From: Vanilla planifolia
Taxonomy: Eukaryota > Streptophyta > Magnoliopsida > Asparagales > Orchidaceae
DNA length: 64,000 nt
Assembly (NCBI GenBank): GCA_023846275.1
Contig: JAIUJO010000185.1
Location: 388,229 to 452,228, forward strand
Direction of reading: 5' to 3'
Below, piece after piece: positions 1 through 10,098 of this stretch; within the stretch, counting starts at the first letter, position 1, and every line of letters begins with the position of its first letter. Below the pieces are notes generated by a model. The model had not been told where the DNA came from. It ran no database searches and saw only the letters and a list, made by a program, of their open reading frames with translations. A program made the position numbers and the translations under genes.

Positions 1-2268
1 CTTTTATTTCTTCTCAAATAGAAAAACATGAACGCAAACAAGCAACATACACACAAATAACACAAAATATTAAAAATGCAATAATTGTGCAATGGACTAA
101 TGTAGAGCCAATTGTCAGAATGGCTAATATAGGCATGACACGAATTGTTGTTGAGGAATGAAGGAGCAAATCATGAATAAGTTTCTTTGTTTAAAATAAA
201 TTGAATAAATCACTAAAACTGGAACAAATAAATTGATTCATTAAATTTAATTTTGTTTAATTTGTACAACATATGCTTGGTCTAAAAAATCAATTTTCAA
301 CTATACAAATCAGCACTCATTGGAGTAATATTGTTCACCCAAAAGAAGTTCGAACCCAACACGTATATTTTGAAATAAGTGACACCTAACAATTTGAAGA
401 ATGCATCCTCCAACTTGAGCAACTTACATTGATTTCTTAGTTTAAGTTAAATCAAGTTTTATATGTAATTCATTTTCATTAAATAATAAAAGTGTTATGT
501 ACCTATCGCCAGTTCATTTCTTGAAATTGTTTCATGATCTCAATAAGAAAACACGTAACATGATATAACAAGTTGGTTATTTATATGTTAATTTTATTCA
601 TATGAAACTAACTGAGCATATTTATTATTGAACATCATATTTTTTCATAAAAATTGGTAGCTCATGTGATACCTAGAATACATATTCCTCTAAAGATCAC
701 GTTTCATAATATTATTACATCATTTTTAAAAACTCTATGATTGATTACATATAAGTGTAATTGAATGTTGAATGTGATAATTAATGATAACATTTTTATT
801 ATATAATTGGATAACTAGGTCAACAAGCTCTCAGAGAGACAACTCTATTGTTTCAAGATAGTGATTTCCTCACTTTCGTTTTAGATTGGCTACAACGTTC
901 CTCCTATTTTATGGTGACCAAAATATATGCACAAATTGATTATATTATATATGAGTTATGATAAGTAAATTGTGATGTACATGATTACTTATATATATGT
1001 ATATGTATTGTGTAGATATATTAGAATATTGATGCATACTAACTCAATTTTTTGCATCATAAGTATAGTTGAAATTCAAACAAGTGAATTGATAAGTTAA
1101 AATTTGATTATTCATAACGTTGATATTCATAACTTATGCAGGTATTTATGTTTTTGGCATTATTTCAATTGACGAGTCTAAAACATTTAAGTAATTGGAA
1201 GTAACATTCGAACATTGATGCATGCCTTATTTTTTCATTTATAAACATCATGCATGATAGACTTTATGTACTAGTTTTATGTTTTATTTCACTTCTTGTA
1301 AGCTATGAGACTATATTCATGTAGAAATTTTTATTATGTATTCCATATTCACTTAACATTCCCTTGAGTACATCTACACCCCAATCTTTACTGCTCAAGC
1401 TTTACCAAGGGATTCCATCTATTAGTTAGCTTTGTAAACTAAGATGTTATTTCATATATTAACTTTTAAATCTATCTTAGTAATCAGTAGCAATCATCAC
1501 ATGCCTCCAACACTATACCATCTATCCGGATGAAAATTTAATAGTTTAGTTTTATTGATTGTGTTGTTATCATTTAGATTTAGGTAATCAGTAATATATT
1601 ATTATTCGAAATACTATTACATTAATAAAATGTGTACTTTCCCTTTAAATAAATAAAATTAATTAAGTTTCTATTATCAATTTATCATTTTATTTATCTA
1701 TATAAATAATAACTCTTGTTGTTATACAAAATCAAATCATTTAACCTTGATCCTAAACATAAATTGTATAGATTGAAATTAAATCTCCCTTAATTGTGCC
1801 AAGGTTATCAAGACGGAGTGCCTTCCAAACCTAGGATATGTCTCTTACTTATAAAGTCTTACATCCACCTAAGGCTCAGTATGCTCTATCGTTTGGTTGT
1901 TTCCCTTTTTCTACGTATGTTTTGAATGCCTTCCATGCCCTAACAACGTGACACAATGATTCATATACACAAAAAATCAGGAAATTTTTTTTTGTGGAAA
2001 ATAAAAATATAAGACTAACATTGTCTTTTAACATCCATGAATTGTAGCTCACTGCCATTTACCTCAGTCTACTTTGATGGTAACAAATTCGAGTCTTTGA
2101 AAAGAAAGAAAAAAGCATTAGGCTTTCAAAATCATAGGGTACAAAAAAATGTCTCGAGTGCTGCAATCAGGCATCTAGGTATCAGTAGTTTTAACATACA
2201 GAATTTCTAAAGCATTCCTGATTAAATTATGCTAAAATCATACACAAGGAAAACCAATATTGACATAC
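1..2268. other. A+T-rich stretch with no supported gene
   Basis: I see no coding exon, RNA gene or transposon domain that I can support here. If the kinesin copy whose first exons lie just to the right were intact, the next motor exon, carrying the P-loop (GQTxSGKT type), should lie on the minus strand in this interval. I could not find it, so it is deleted, decayed beyond recognition, or left of the window. A 60-codon minus-strand frame at 1876-2058 has no recognisable domain. Confidence 0.5.
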
Positions 2269-2359
2269 CGTTAAATCCACAAACAATGGATGAAACAACA
2301 TCATTCGCCTAAACTTCAAAAATTTCAACCGTCTGGTAGTCTTCCTCAAAAGCCCTGTT
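2269..2359 (-). pseudogene. Second motor-domain exon of a CENP-E-like kinesin (KIN-7, KIN-7O-like), broken
   Basis: The minus strand reads NRAFEEDYQTVEIFEV, a stop, then ANDVVSSIVCGFN. This corresponds to the kinesin motor segment just before the P-loop (in plant CENP-E-like kinesins: FDR-F--D--TV-VYE---K-IV---V-GFNG). The exon ends at a good donor (G|GTATGTC, low end 2269). One in-frame TAG replaces what is probably a CAG codon, and the acceptor near 2359 is not clean, so the right-hand boundary is approximate. In the living family this segment is part of an ATP-driven microtubule motor. Here the stop and the missing P-loop exon mean no motor can be made. Exon 1 lies 88 bp upstream on the same strand. 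Confidence 0.72.
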
Positions 2360-2446
2360 CGAGTTTAAATAAAGAGGTTTATGTCTCAACGATCATTGGA
2401 GCAACAATATATCTAGATGAGAGTGGTGGTTGTGGTGGGGACTTAC

Positions 2447-2568
2447 CAATTCAAACACGGATGAACGATTAACAAGGAAGATTGAATTCTCGGAGATCCA
2501 CCAAGGGCTCGTTTGAGAAACTTTAGGTGAAAGTGGTCGTGCACGCACAGGACGTTAATCCTCTCCAT
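2447..2568 (-). pseudogene. First exon (start codon) of a CENP-E-like kinesin pseudogene, frameshifted
   Basis: An ATG at 2568 (minus strand) opens with MERINV. After a small indel near codon 6-7 the next frame continues RPLSPKVSQTSPWWIS and then ENSIFLVNRSSVFEL, ending at a consensus donor (TTG|GTAAGT, low end 2447). Plant CENP-E-like kinesins begin MERI-VSVRARPLS---A-TSPW-IS--SI, followed by FEFDR, so this is the N-terminal beta-strand of the motor. The RARPL motif is interrupted by the frameshift. This stretch is visibly richer in G+C than its surroundings, as expected for old coding DNA. It sits downstream, in minus-strand order, of the stalk exons at 9.4-18.7 kb, so it should belong to a second copy that starts here and runs left. 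Confidence 0.75.
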
Positions 2569-2797
2569 CAGACATCAAAATAACATAAAGAGAGATGAAA
2601 AAAACCATAGTGAGCTTTCCCATGCATCTGCAGCTAATCCACATTGATGACTGATTAACTTTTAGAGAATTGGGTTGTTGCCCAGTGGGTCTAGGTCAAA
2701 TCCGATTCATTATTATGTTGACGCGTTAAGATTAGATACATGATTATTAAAAGATGTATATATTTTTATAGTTAATTATTATTCAAGAATTATGAAA

Positions 2798-3095
2798 GAA
2801 CAAGTGTACAAATGAGATGAAAAATATCAGAAAAATGTTCATATGAATGATGGGAATGATTATTTAAGATTCTTAAACGATTAACTTGATAAAGTAGCTT
2901 AAATATTTTAAATATTTACTAAAATTATTATTACATAGTTTTTAAAACTAAAATATCCATCATATTTTTAAAACAACATTTTATTGAAGGATTTTTAAAA
3001 TTTTACTTTTTTTGAGCTTTTGAAAATTTACTAACTTAAATATTATGAGACATTAAATTGATTAGCCAAAAGATCTTTCTTTAATAAAGTATTAA
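2798..3095 (+). repeat. Left copy of a diverged ~300-bp direct repeat
   Basis: This copy aligns by eye with 5453-5762 in the same orientation. Both start with GAACAAGTGTACAAAT. Both carry an AGATTCTTGAA-like block followed by GATAAAGTAGCTTAAAT-like sequence, then ACCAAAATTATTATTACATA-like sequence. Both end near an ATTGATTAGCCAAAAGAT-like block. It could be one LTR of a degenerate non-autonomous element or one of two dispersed repeat copies. I see no primer-binding site or target-site duplication. Confidence 0.65.
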
Positions 3096-3885
3096 ACGTT
3101 TGACTAGTTCTCAAATAGATATTAAGCATTCTATCAAGAAATATTTGTTAGTTTAAACTCAGCCATCATTTGTATATTCTATTGAAAAATCATCAAAACA
3201 TTCGATAATTGACTGATGGCTAGTCTATTAAAAATTGTACAATCTAATAGCTTAGTTTATTAATGGTCATATGGGGTTGCCAAAATCAACCTCTATAAAA
3301 TTCAAATTAATCTATTTAATAGACAATGGGGAGCTACTTTAACAATGATATGATAATAATTAGACCATTTAATAAATATAAAATAAAAATATGCTAAATA
3401 TTGAGTTGTTTTAAGAAATTATCAAACTATTTGATGTATAATCTCATTGTTAGCCACTCAAAATTGAGCAATATCAAAAGGCTATAGAAATGTTCAATGA
3501 ACAATTATGATCTTCATTAAATGGTACAATTTTCAATTTGATAAAAAATTTGCTAAATTTTGTAGATCGAAAATGTACAAAGTATAGAACATGTTTAGAT
3601 CGTCTAATGCGTGGTAAAGTCTAGCTTGGCTAATTGGCTATTTATATTTTCTCATCGAAGCATTGCTAACAAGGATAAAGGCATTAAGCAAGAATATGAA
3701 AATATCTTAGAAGACTTGGGAGGTTGGTAAACTAAAATTATTAGTTTTTAACAATCACAGAAAACCATATTAGTTATATAAATAGATGAAAAAACCTATT
3801 GCATTGAATAAATGCACTCACTATGTACAAACTTTGATATTGCTATCAGGAGTTATATACCCAATTGACATCATTTTTTAAAATA

Positions 3886-3954
<69 letters not shown>

Positions 3955-5452
3955 GTATATGTTTCACTAAATTAATTTTTAGAAAGTTTGTGTAAAGTTC
4001 TCTTATTGTTATTATTGAATTTTGCTTAATCCAACGAGGATTTAGAGGTGTTTGCTTCGAGCCCTATGTGAGAAGAGAGAGCCTATTTTAAGAATTATTT
4101 ATAGAAAAGGTTTCAACTTTTAACCTTGTGTGGGAAGGTGTTTAGTTTTGGACTTTGGGTGAAGGGAATTGAAGGCTTAAATTTTTTTTTTTGGAAAAAA
4201 AAACTATGGTAAGGCTTCTTTGCCAACACTTACGATAAAAGAAGGGAGAAGTGATAGGCCGAAAAAAAATGTCTAAATGGTAGATATAAATTTAAGAATA
4301 AGAAATTAAATGATCAAGAAATTTAATATGTTCTTATTATTTTTCTTTATTTTTATTTTACTAAAACATTTTTTTAATTATACCATGATATGCCTATTTT
4401 TCAATGACACATGCGTGGAGGTTGTTGGCTTGAGAATAGTATTCATCTCTAAGAGTGAGTGTCAATAATGAAAAGAACATGTCACATGAGTTGTCAACTC
4501 AATTAGTCTGAAGGCTACTTGATGGTGGTGATAAGCGACAATTTTATTACTTGGAGAATGATATCAATAATCATCAATTCGATATTCTTATCATGTCCAT
4601 GGACCCATTTTGAGAATATTCTTCAATCTTCCTTGAAATTGTGCAACCTTGTAATTGCACTACTATTAAATTATAATTGGTTATTACTATTTTTAAATAT
4701 GATTTTTATGTTTGAATACATGGTTTTAAATACTATTTTAAATACTTTTTTAAAAATATCTTTAAATATAATTTAAAAATATGAAAAGAATTTCTTTCTC
4801 AATTTTTATTTCTTTAATTTAAATGACTTAAAAATTTTTTTAATCATTTAAACAAATCAACATAAAATAAATGTACCATATATGAACCAATGTGTTTGGG
4901 AAAAGAAACGTAAGACGTCACGAGAGGATATGCAGGAGACTTAACAACAATTTTTATATTATTCACATGATGTATTTTAATACCAAGCTAATATTACAAG
5001 ATTAGGTTAACTAACTTTTTTGTGGACTCGTTATTTTTTACTGTTAATGATAAATCAATTGTTTTGAAGTAGAGTATATGCTTATTAGTTATCTTATAAT
5101 AAGTTGTGATCTATTATTTTGTCACATATTTTTCGTTATGTAGAATTGAAAACTTACTTTTTCTTTTTTTCAATGTAAAGCTGGTCTTTTTCAAATGAAG
5201 CTAAAGTGGTATACCCTTTAATTGGAAAAGAAATTCAACTAAAAGATATTCTATTCATTGTCCTAGTCAATTATATAAATTTGTTAAATTCTAAACTTTT
5301 GATATAATTCTCCCAAACAATACTATTAACATCATTAGTATAAAATCATTCAAATTTAATTTTAACTACTACGACAAATCTTATAAAACTAATGATTATC
5401 TAATACATATATAAACAATTATGACTAGATAAGTGATATATATATATATAAT
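3096..5452. other. A+T-rich spacer between two direct repeats
   Basis: The stretch contains a compound microsatellite (3891-3960) and long A and T runs, and no coding domain that I can support. The 85-codon plus-strand frame at 4519-4776 is a hydrophobic, A+T-biased frame with no recognisable motif, and I treat it as chance. Confidence 0.45.
3891..3960. repeat. Compound microsatellite (AT)n then (GTAT)n
   Basis: About 26 AT units are followed directly by about four ATGT/GTAT units. Nothing else is visible in it. Confidence 0.97.
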
Positions 5453-5762
5453 GAACAAGTGTACAAATTAGAAGAGAAAAATAAAAATTATGAGAAAACT
5501 ATTAAGGTCGTTAATGGGGAATGCTTGTCATAGATTCTTGAATAGTTGATCTGATAGAGTTAGCTTAAATGTATTAAGTATTTACCAAAATTATCATTAC
5601 ATAATTTTTAAAAGTAAAAATAATTTATCATATTTTTTAAACTACAATTGATTAAAGGATTTTAAAAATTTATACTTATCATTCAAATTACGATTTAACT
5701 AACTTAAATAACTTGAGATAAAAAATTAATTGGCTAAAAGATTTCAATTGAATAAATATCTT
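5453..5762 (+). repeat. Right copy of the ~300-bp direct repeat
   Basis: This is the partner of 2798-3095, offset by about 2.66 kb, with the same block order and many substitutions and small indels. A short AT run (5436-5452) precedes it. See the left copy for shared blocks and possible origins. Confidence 0.65.
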
Positions 5763-7249
5763 TTACTAAAAATAGATAGTCTATTTGATGAACTCTATGA
5801 ATTAATGGCATTTTTTAAGATTGGTCAATGGTTTGTTTATCACCAATTGAAAATACAATATAGAGATATTTTTTAAGTTAATTTTTAAACAAGAAAATAT
5901 TATTATGTATTTTTGAAGTTATTACTTAGTAAAATAAATTTATCATCAACTCTCATAGATCTGATGAACACAATATTTTATAATATTTAGATTAGTTTAT
6001 AATTGTATTCATTGATCATATTTGGATTTATTCAAAATTTTTAAAGGAACATATTATATATTTACTTGTAGTATTACCAAAATGATGAGAGAGAAATAAT
6101 TATATACTAAATACTCTAAGAGTGAATTTTGGGATATGTTATTTTAATAATCATGAATTGACAAAAACTCATACCAATATGAAACAAAAAGAAATTTTGT
6201 TTGATATGTAACTTATTATAGGCAATCTATGAAAAGATTATCAAATATATCCTCTCCACTAGGTTGTGTTAAAAAATAATCAAATATAAATGAGACTCGA
6301 TTTATGAACAAGGTTATAGATATTTAAAGATATTGAATTTAGTTGCAAAATGACAGTTCTAGGATGTACAGTTTCATATCATGTGTACAATGATGCATGT
6401 TTACAATATCTATGATATGGGTTGATGCAGAATATAAAAGTGATTATGTATGAAATCAAACAACTAAATCATTATGAAAATAATTACTTCGTTCATGACT
6501 TAGACTTGACATCTATAAATTTTTATAAAAAATAAATACATTATTTATGTGAAATTAAGTATAATATTTTGACATGCAAGGTATTTTCATGATAAGCCCT
6601 TTGATAGTATACATTCCTTTTTTGAATTGCAACAATGAAATTGAAACACAGCAATAGTGGACAACTAAAGAAGAAATGAATGAGAAGAGGGTTTTTGTAA
6701 TTAGGAGATTAATTCCTCAAGAAGTTTCTTTCAAGGAGTTTTAAATTCACAAAGTTTTCAAATTTAAGGAATTTTAAAATATTTTAGATAACACTCTTAT
6801 ACAGTTATACAGATGTTTGGATATAATATTTTATTATAAAATATATAATATTTTATTTTTTAAAAGAAACATGTAAATTTTGACCAAACAAAAAAAATTT
6901 ACAAATTGTACATTAAATGAGACCATCTATGCAAACACAAACTGCTACATGCTAGTGGGTGTAGCTTCTGCACGTGAAAGGCCATATACACACTCATTGA
7001 CCAATGGTGCACGTGGTAGGTGGCTGCCATGTTAGCATTTGATAGGTGGCTTGGAATAAAAAAATTGTGTCGAAATGGTTTAAGAAGTTTAATCCAATCA
7101 TTCATCCTCAAACAAATAAATAAACAAAGAGAATCATTAAGATTCAAAAAGATTTACTTAAGATTTTGTATATTAGATCTTGGAGGAGGTTAAGAAAGTC
7201 GTTCATCATTAATAATTTTTTTTAATAATACTAGTTATCAATATAATTT
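5763..7249. other. Mostly featureless A+T-rich sequence with one GC-richer patch
   Basis: I see no supported gene. The patch at about 6920-7060 is richer in G+C and holds two CACGTG hexamers (6971-6976 and 7010-7015) and a CCAAT (7001-7005). It could be a relic of a promoter or of an older transposon. The earlier integrase, RNase H and reverse-transcriptase domains expected upstream of the retrotransposon tail at 7250 are not recognisable here. Confidence 0.4.
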
Positions 7250-7900
7250 TGAAATTGCATCATATGAGGTTGTATATGAAATGAAGTGTTTCTTAAATCT
7301 ATGTTGAAATAAAAGAAAAGAAAGAGTTCTATTAGATCCCTAGATTATTGAGAATGCCATGAAAAGATAAGAATTATTTAAGATCAACTAAAGATAACTC
7401 AAGATAAGAAGAAAAAATACTTTGATGCAAAGCACTGATTAATAAAATTTCAAGAAGGAGATCATGTATTTATTAAAATAAGTTAAATAAAAGATACTAT
7501 AAGAATTAAAAAATAAAAATCAGTTAAAATCTAAATTTAATGGTACCCCTAAGTTTCTAAAAGAGTTGGACAATGATATATTGGATTTTTTTGACTCTTT
7601 ATATATCAAGAATTCATAAAGTATTTCATCTTTTTAATTTTATGAAGATGCATTCTACAACCTTTGTTATTTTGTTAATTATATTGGTCTAGATATGAAA
7701 ATTTAATCAAACTTATTTAGAAATATAAGTGAAGATCTTAAAAAAATGGAGAAGCTACTAATAAATAAAGCTATTGTAATGATAAATGTTTTATAAAAAT
7801 ATCAAGCAGAAGGAAAAGCTACATGGGAAGTAGAAGCATACATGATCATCTAATTGCCAAAACATTTCAAAATTTCAAGACAATTTTTATGGAGGGTAAG
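7250..7900 (+). mobile_element. Decayed Ty3/gypsy (chromovirus-like) polyprotein: integrase C-terminus and chromodomain-like tail
   Basis: Translating across several stops and frameshifts gives, in order, the landmarks of a plant Ty3/gypsy polyprotein end. SYEVVYEMKC (near 7258; family PYEALYGRKC) is followed by KERVLLDP-II (family GERKLLGPEIV), then KKYFDAKH (7413-7435; family KSYAD), FQEGDHVFIK (7449-7478; family FQVGD-VFLK), RIHKVFH (7611-7631; family -IHNVFHVS) and finally KATWEVE (about 7815-7844; family EATWE-E). The last two mark the integrase tail and chromodomain end typical of chromoviruses. The live protein inserts element cDNA into the host genome. This copy is dead. A short purine run and a probable 3' LTR follow directly. 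Confidence 0.85.
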
Positions 7901-7901
7901 A
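7891..7901 (+). other. Probable polypurine tract of the plus-strand retrotransposon
   Basis: The run GGAGGGTAAGA, with one T, lies between the polyprotein end and the putative LTR start. That is where the plus-strand primer of reverse transcription sits in LTR elements. The call rests on position and base content only. Confidence 0.45.
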
Positions 7902-7902
7902 T

Positions 7903-8570
7903 TGCAACACCACAAAATTTAAATATATATATATATATATACATATTATGCTATAAATGACAAATAAAGTCAATAAAGTTTTAATAATATATGTTTGAAC
8001 GTAGTAAAGTCATCTGTTTAAAATATGATATTTATATTTTAAAATATTATTAAATTAATATAGTATTAAAAATTATGTCATGATTTTAAATGAATTCAAA
8101 AAGTTTATTAAAAAAATAATTGAAAAGAGCTTCTCAAAAGTAATCCAAGGCAATGAGTTAATAATTTTTAAAAGTTTGAAAAATTAGTAATGAATTTAAA
8201 ATATATATACATATATTTAAAATTTTGGAATAATATTTTTGTAATTTTATAAATTATTTCCTCGCAACTTAACATAGGTGGGATTGATAGTGATATTTGA
8301 TTATATTAAGCGAGTTACAATTGAGAGTATAAATAAGGCAGAGTGAGGAAGCTCAAGTAGATTAAGAAAAGTGAGTTGAGAAAGAAGATGAAGGAAATGA
8401 GAAGGTTTAACTTCGAGAAGCTTAGTAGGGAAAAGAAGAAAAAGAAACAAGATGGATATTGGAAAGCTTTGGAGCAACTAAAAGGGGAGTGTGGAATGAA
8501 AAGAAAAAGTAGTAGAGCTAATGAGAAGCCGTTGACGGCTAACAAAGCATGGAGCAACAATTAGTTGAGG
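7903..8570 (+). mobile_element. Probable 3' LTR remnant of the plus-strand Ty3/gypsy element (right end uncertain)
   Basis: It begins TGCAACACCACAAAATTT, very close to the TGTAACACCCC-type LTR start of many plant Ty3/gypsy elements, and directly follows a purine run and the end of the polyprotein. A TATAAATA box at 8328-8335, followed by AGGCAGAGTGAGGAAGCTC, looks like the LTR promoter and transcript start. An AT microsatellite (about 7923-7942) has grown inside it. I could not locate the terminal CA, the matching 5' LTR or a target-site duplication, so the right end is a guess. The overlapping 62-codon frame at 8376-8564, rich in Lys and Glu, is most simply R/U5 sequence. Confidence 0.55.
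8328..8335 (+). promoter_or_regulatory. TATA box in the putative LTR
   Basis: TATAAATA occurs about 425 bp inside the putative LTR start, with GC-richer sequence just after it. This is the usual arrangement of the U3/R junction in plant LTR elements. It is unlikely to be functional, given the decay of the element. Confidence 0.45.
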
Positions 8571-9439
8571 TAAAGTATGGATTCAAGAGTTATTTTTAAT
8601 TGAATTTAACTTGGTTTTTATGGAATAGTAGAGCTTTTGTTTTAATCAATCAATTTTCAACCTAAAAATCATTCACTAAGTAGCCAATTATGTTATCAAA
8701 AAAAGAAATTTAAATTTTCTATTATTAACAAAATCACATATCATCATTTGGGCTAACGAATTCAATAATCTCTATCACTTGGCAATGATAAATATTTTAA
8801 TGTTAAAAAATTAATGAAAAATAATAATAATGAAAAATATTCCTCAAAATATATGAATTTAAATAGACATGATCTTGAAAAACTATGTTATGTTCTATTA
8901 TCTTATGACTTATAAATTTAGAAAGTGGGTCTAACAAAGAGGTTTTGAAAATGTGTTTAACATGAGAGAAAATAAAGTTTTGTCAAAATTAGTTTTAAAA
9001 TATCAACATTTTTGTGTTTGGTAAAAGACTTCTTAAAAAATTGAGAAATATTTTGGAAATACAACTTAAAGCTGAAAAGCAAATTGAAGGGTACAACATG
9101 GCACCCACCAAACACCATAGTGTGAGAAGTCATTTTTGATGTGAACCATTTAATTCCATTTTTGTTTTAAGAAAAGTCCTACAATAAATAAATTAATATA
9201 CTTTGCATGATGGATTAATAAAAAAATCTTCAAATTTTTTTGATAATTATTTACAAATAGAATGCTTTCAAAAAAATTTTTTATATAACATTTTTATGAA
9301 TAATTTTTAGTGGACCCGCTAATAAAAATTGTTTCAAATATTGTTAAATTCAAAGTAGGTTTAACCTATTTATGGAGCTAAAGATGGGCAAAGAAGCAAG
9401 CCAGAAAAAGTACCTATTTGAATGAAGGGCTCAATCTTT
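8571..9439. other. A+T-rich spacer with a possible MITE relic
   Basis: No gene is supported. The 9-bp motif GTGTTTGGT at 9014-9022 is repeated in inverse as ACCAAACAC at 9107-9115, which could be the ends of a small hAT-type MITE relic. Confidence 0.35.
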
Positions 9440-9649
9440 CTCTGCAAGGATTTTTGTCAAGTCAAGAATATACTATGCATAAGCGTGAAGTTTGTTTTTT
9501 AACATAATAGAAGCTTCCTTATACTTTTCCAATGAGCTTTGCCTCATCTACAGTCTCTTTCAACCTACTATAGTAGCAATCTAGCTTGCGTGCATTGAGC
9601 AATGCTTTGCCTGCAAGTCATTGATCTCTTTTTTACTTGCTGAAGCTTC
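9440..9649 (-). pseudogene. Late coiled-coil exon of the CENP-E-like kinesin pseudogene, frameshifted
   Basis: After an acceptor (TTGTAG|GAAGCT, high end 9649) the minus strand reads EASASKKEINDLQAKHCSMH. It shifts frame and continues RKLDCYYSRLKETVDEAK, then shifts again to EKYKEASIMLKNKLHAYA. The heptad-like charged pattern and the RLK-TVDEA-/YKEAS-MLK blocks fit the C-terminal stalk of plant CENP-E-like KIN-7 proteins as I remember them. The lower boundary is approximate. The exon has the same strand as, and lies downstream of, the stalk exons at 15.5-18.7 kb, with a Ty3/gypsy remnant between them, so it plausibly belongs to the same broken gene. Confidence 0.6.
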
Positions 9650-10019
9650 CTACAAGGGCATGCATCCACACAAATAATAGTTGAGGAATGGGTTATTCTA
9701 GTTAAGTCAAATATGAAAAAAATCAAGGAAATCTCATATCAAAATTTTAAAAGCACAACTGAAGGATACATGATTTGTACTTGTACTAAATCTAAAGCAG
9801 TCTCAAAAGAAGAGGGAAACTATATTTTAGATGCAATGTTAAACTAGAAATTGAAAACATTACTTTTTGATTTGAAACATAACCCCTTTTTTTCCTAAGG
9901 TTAGGGCAATATAACCTTTGCAATTTCTCAGGAATAGAAAATAAGTTGCATTTAAGATTGACATTTGCAATTAGCTTTGTTCAGAAAAAACTTACTAAAC
10001 AACTAGATTGAAAAACAAA

Positions 10020-10098
10020 TTGAGAAAGAGGAAGCAATGGCTTAAAGTGAGAGAGAAGAGGGGAGAGATGGGGAAATAGGAGAGAGAGAGAAAGAGTA
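10020..10098. repeat. Purine-rich GA tract
   Basis: The run is dominated by GA, GAG and AAAG units on the plus strand (CT-rich on the minus strand). The Leu/Ser/Pro-rich minus-strand frame across it (9981-10163) is a product of this composition, not a gene. Confidence 0.85.

Noticed and set aside
348..362. GTTCGAACCC-like B-box that could belong to a SINE or tRNA.
   Set aside because: No partner A-box or folded arms nearby.
4519..4776. 85-codon plus-strand hydrophobic frame that could be a small membrane protein.
   Set aside because: Composition follows the A+T bias, there is no recognisable motif, and nothing marks it as an exon.
8376..8564. 62-codon Lys/Glu-rich plus-strand frame.
   Set aside because: It lies just after the LTR TATA box and is most simply purine-rich R/U5 sequence.
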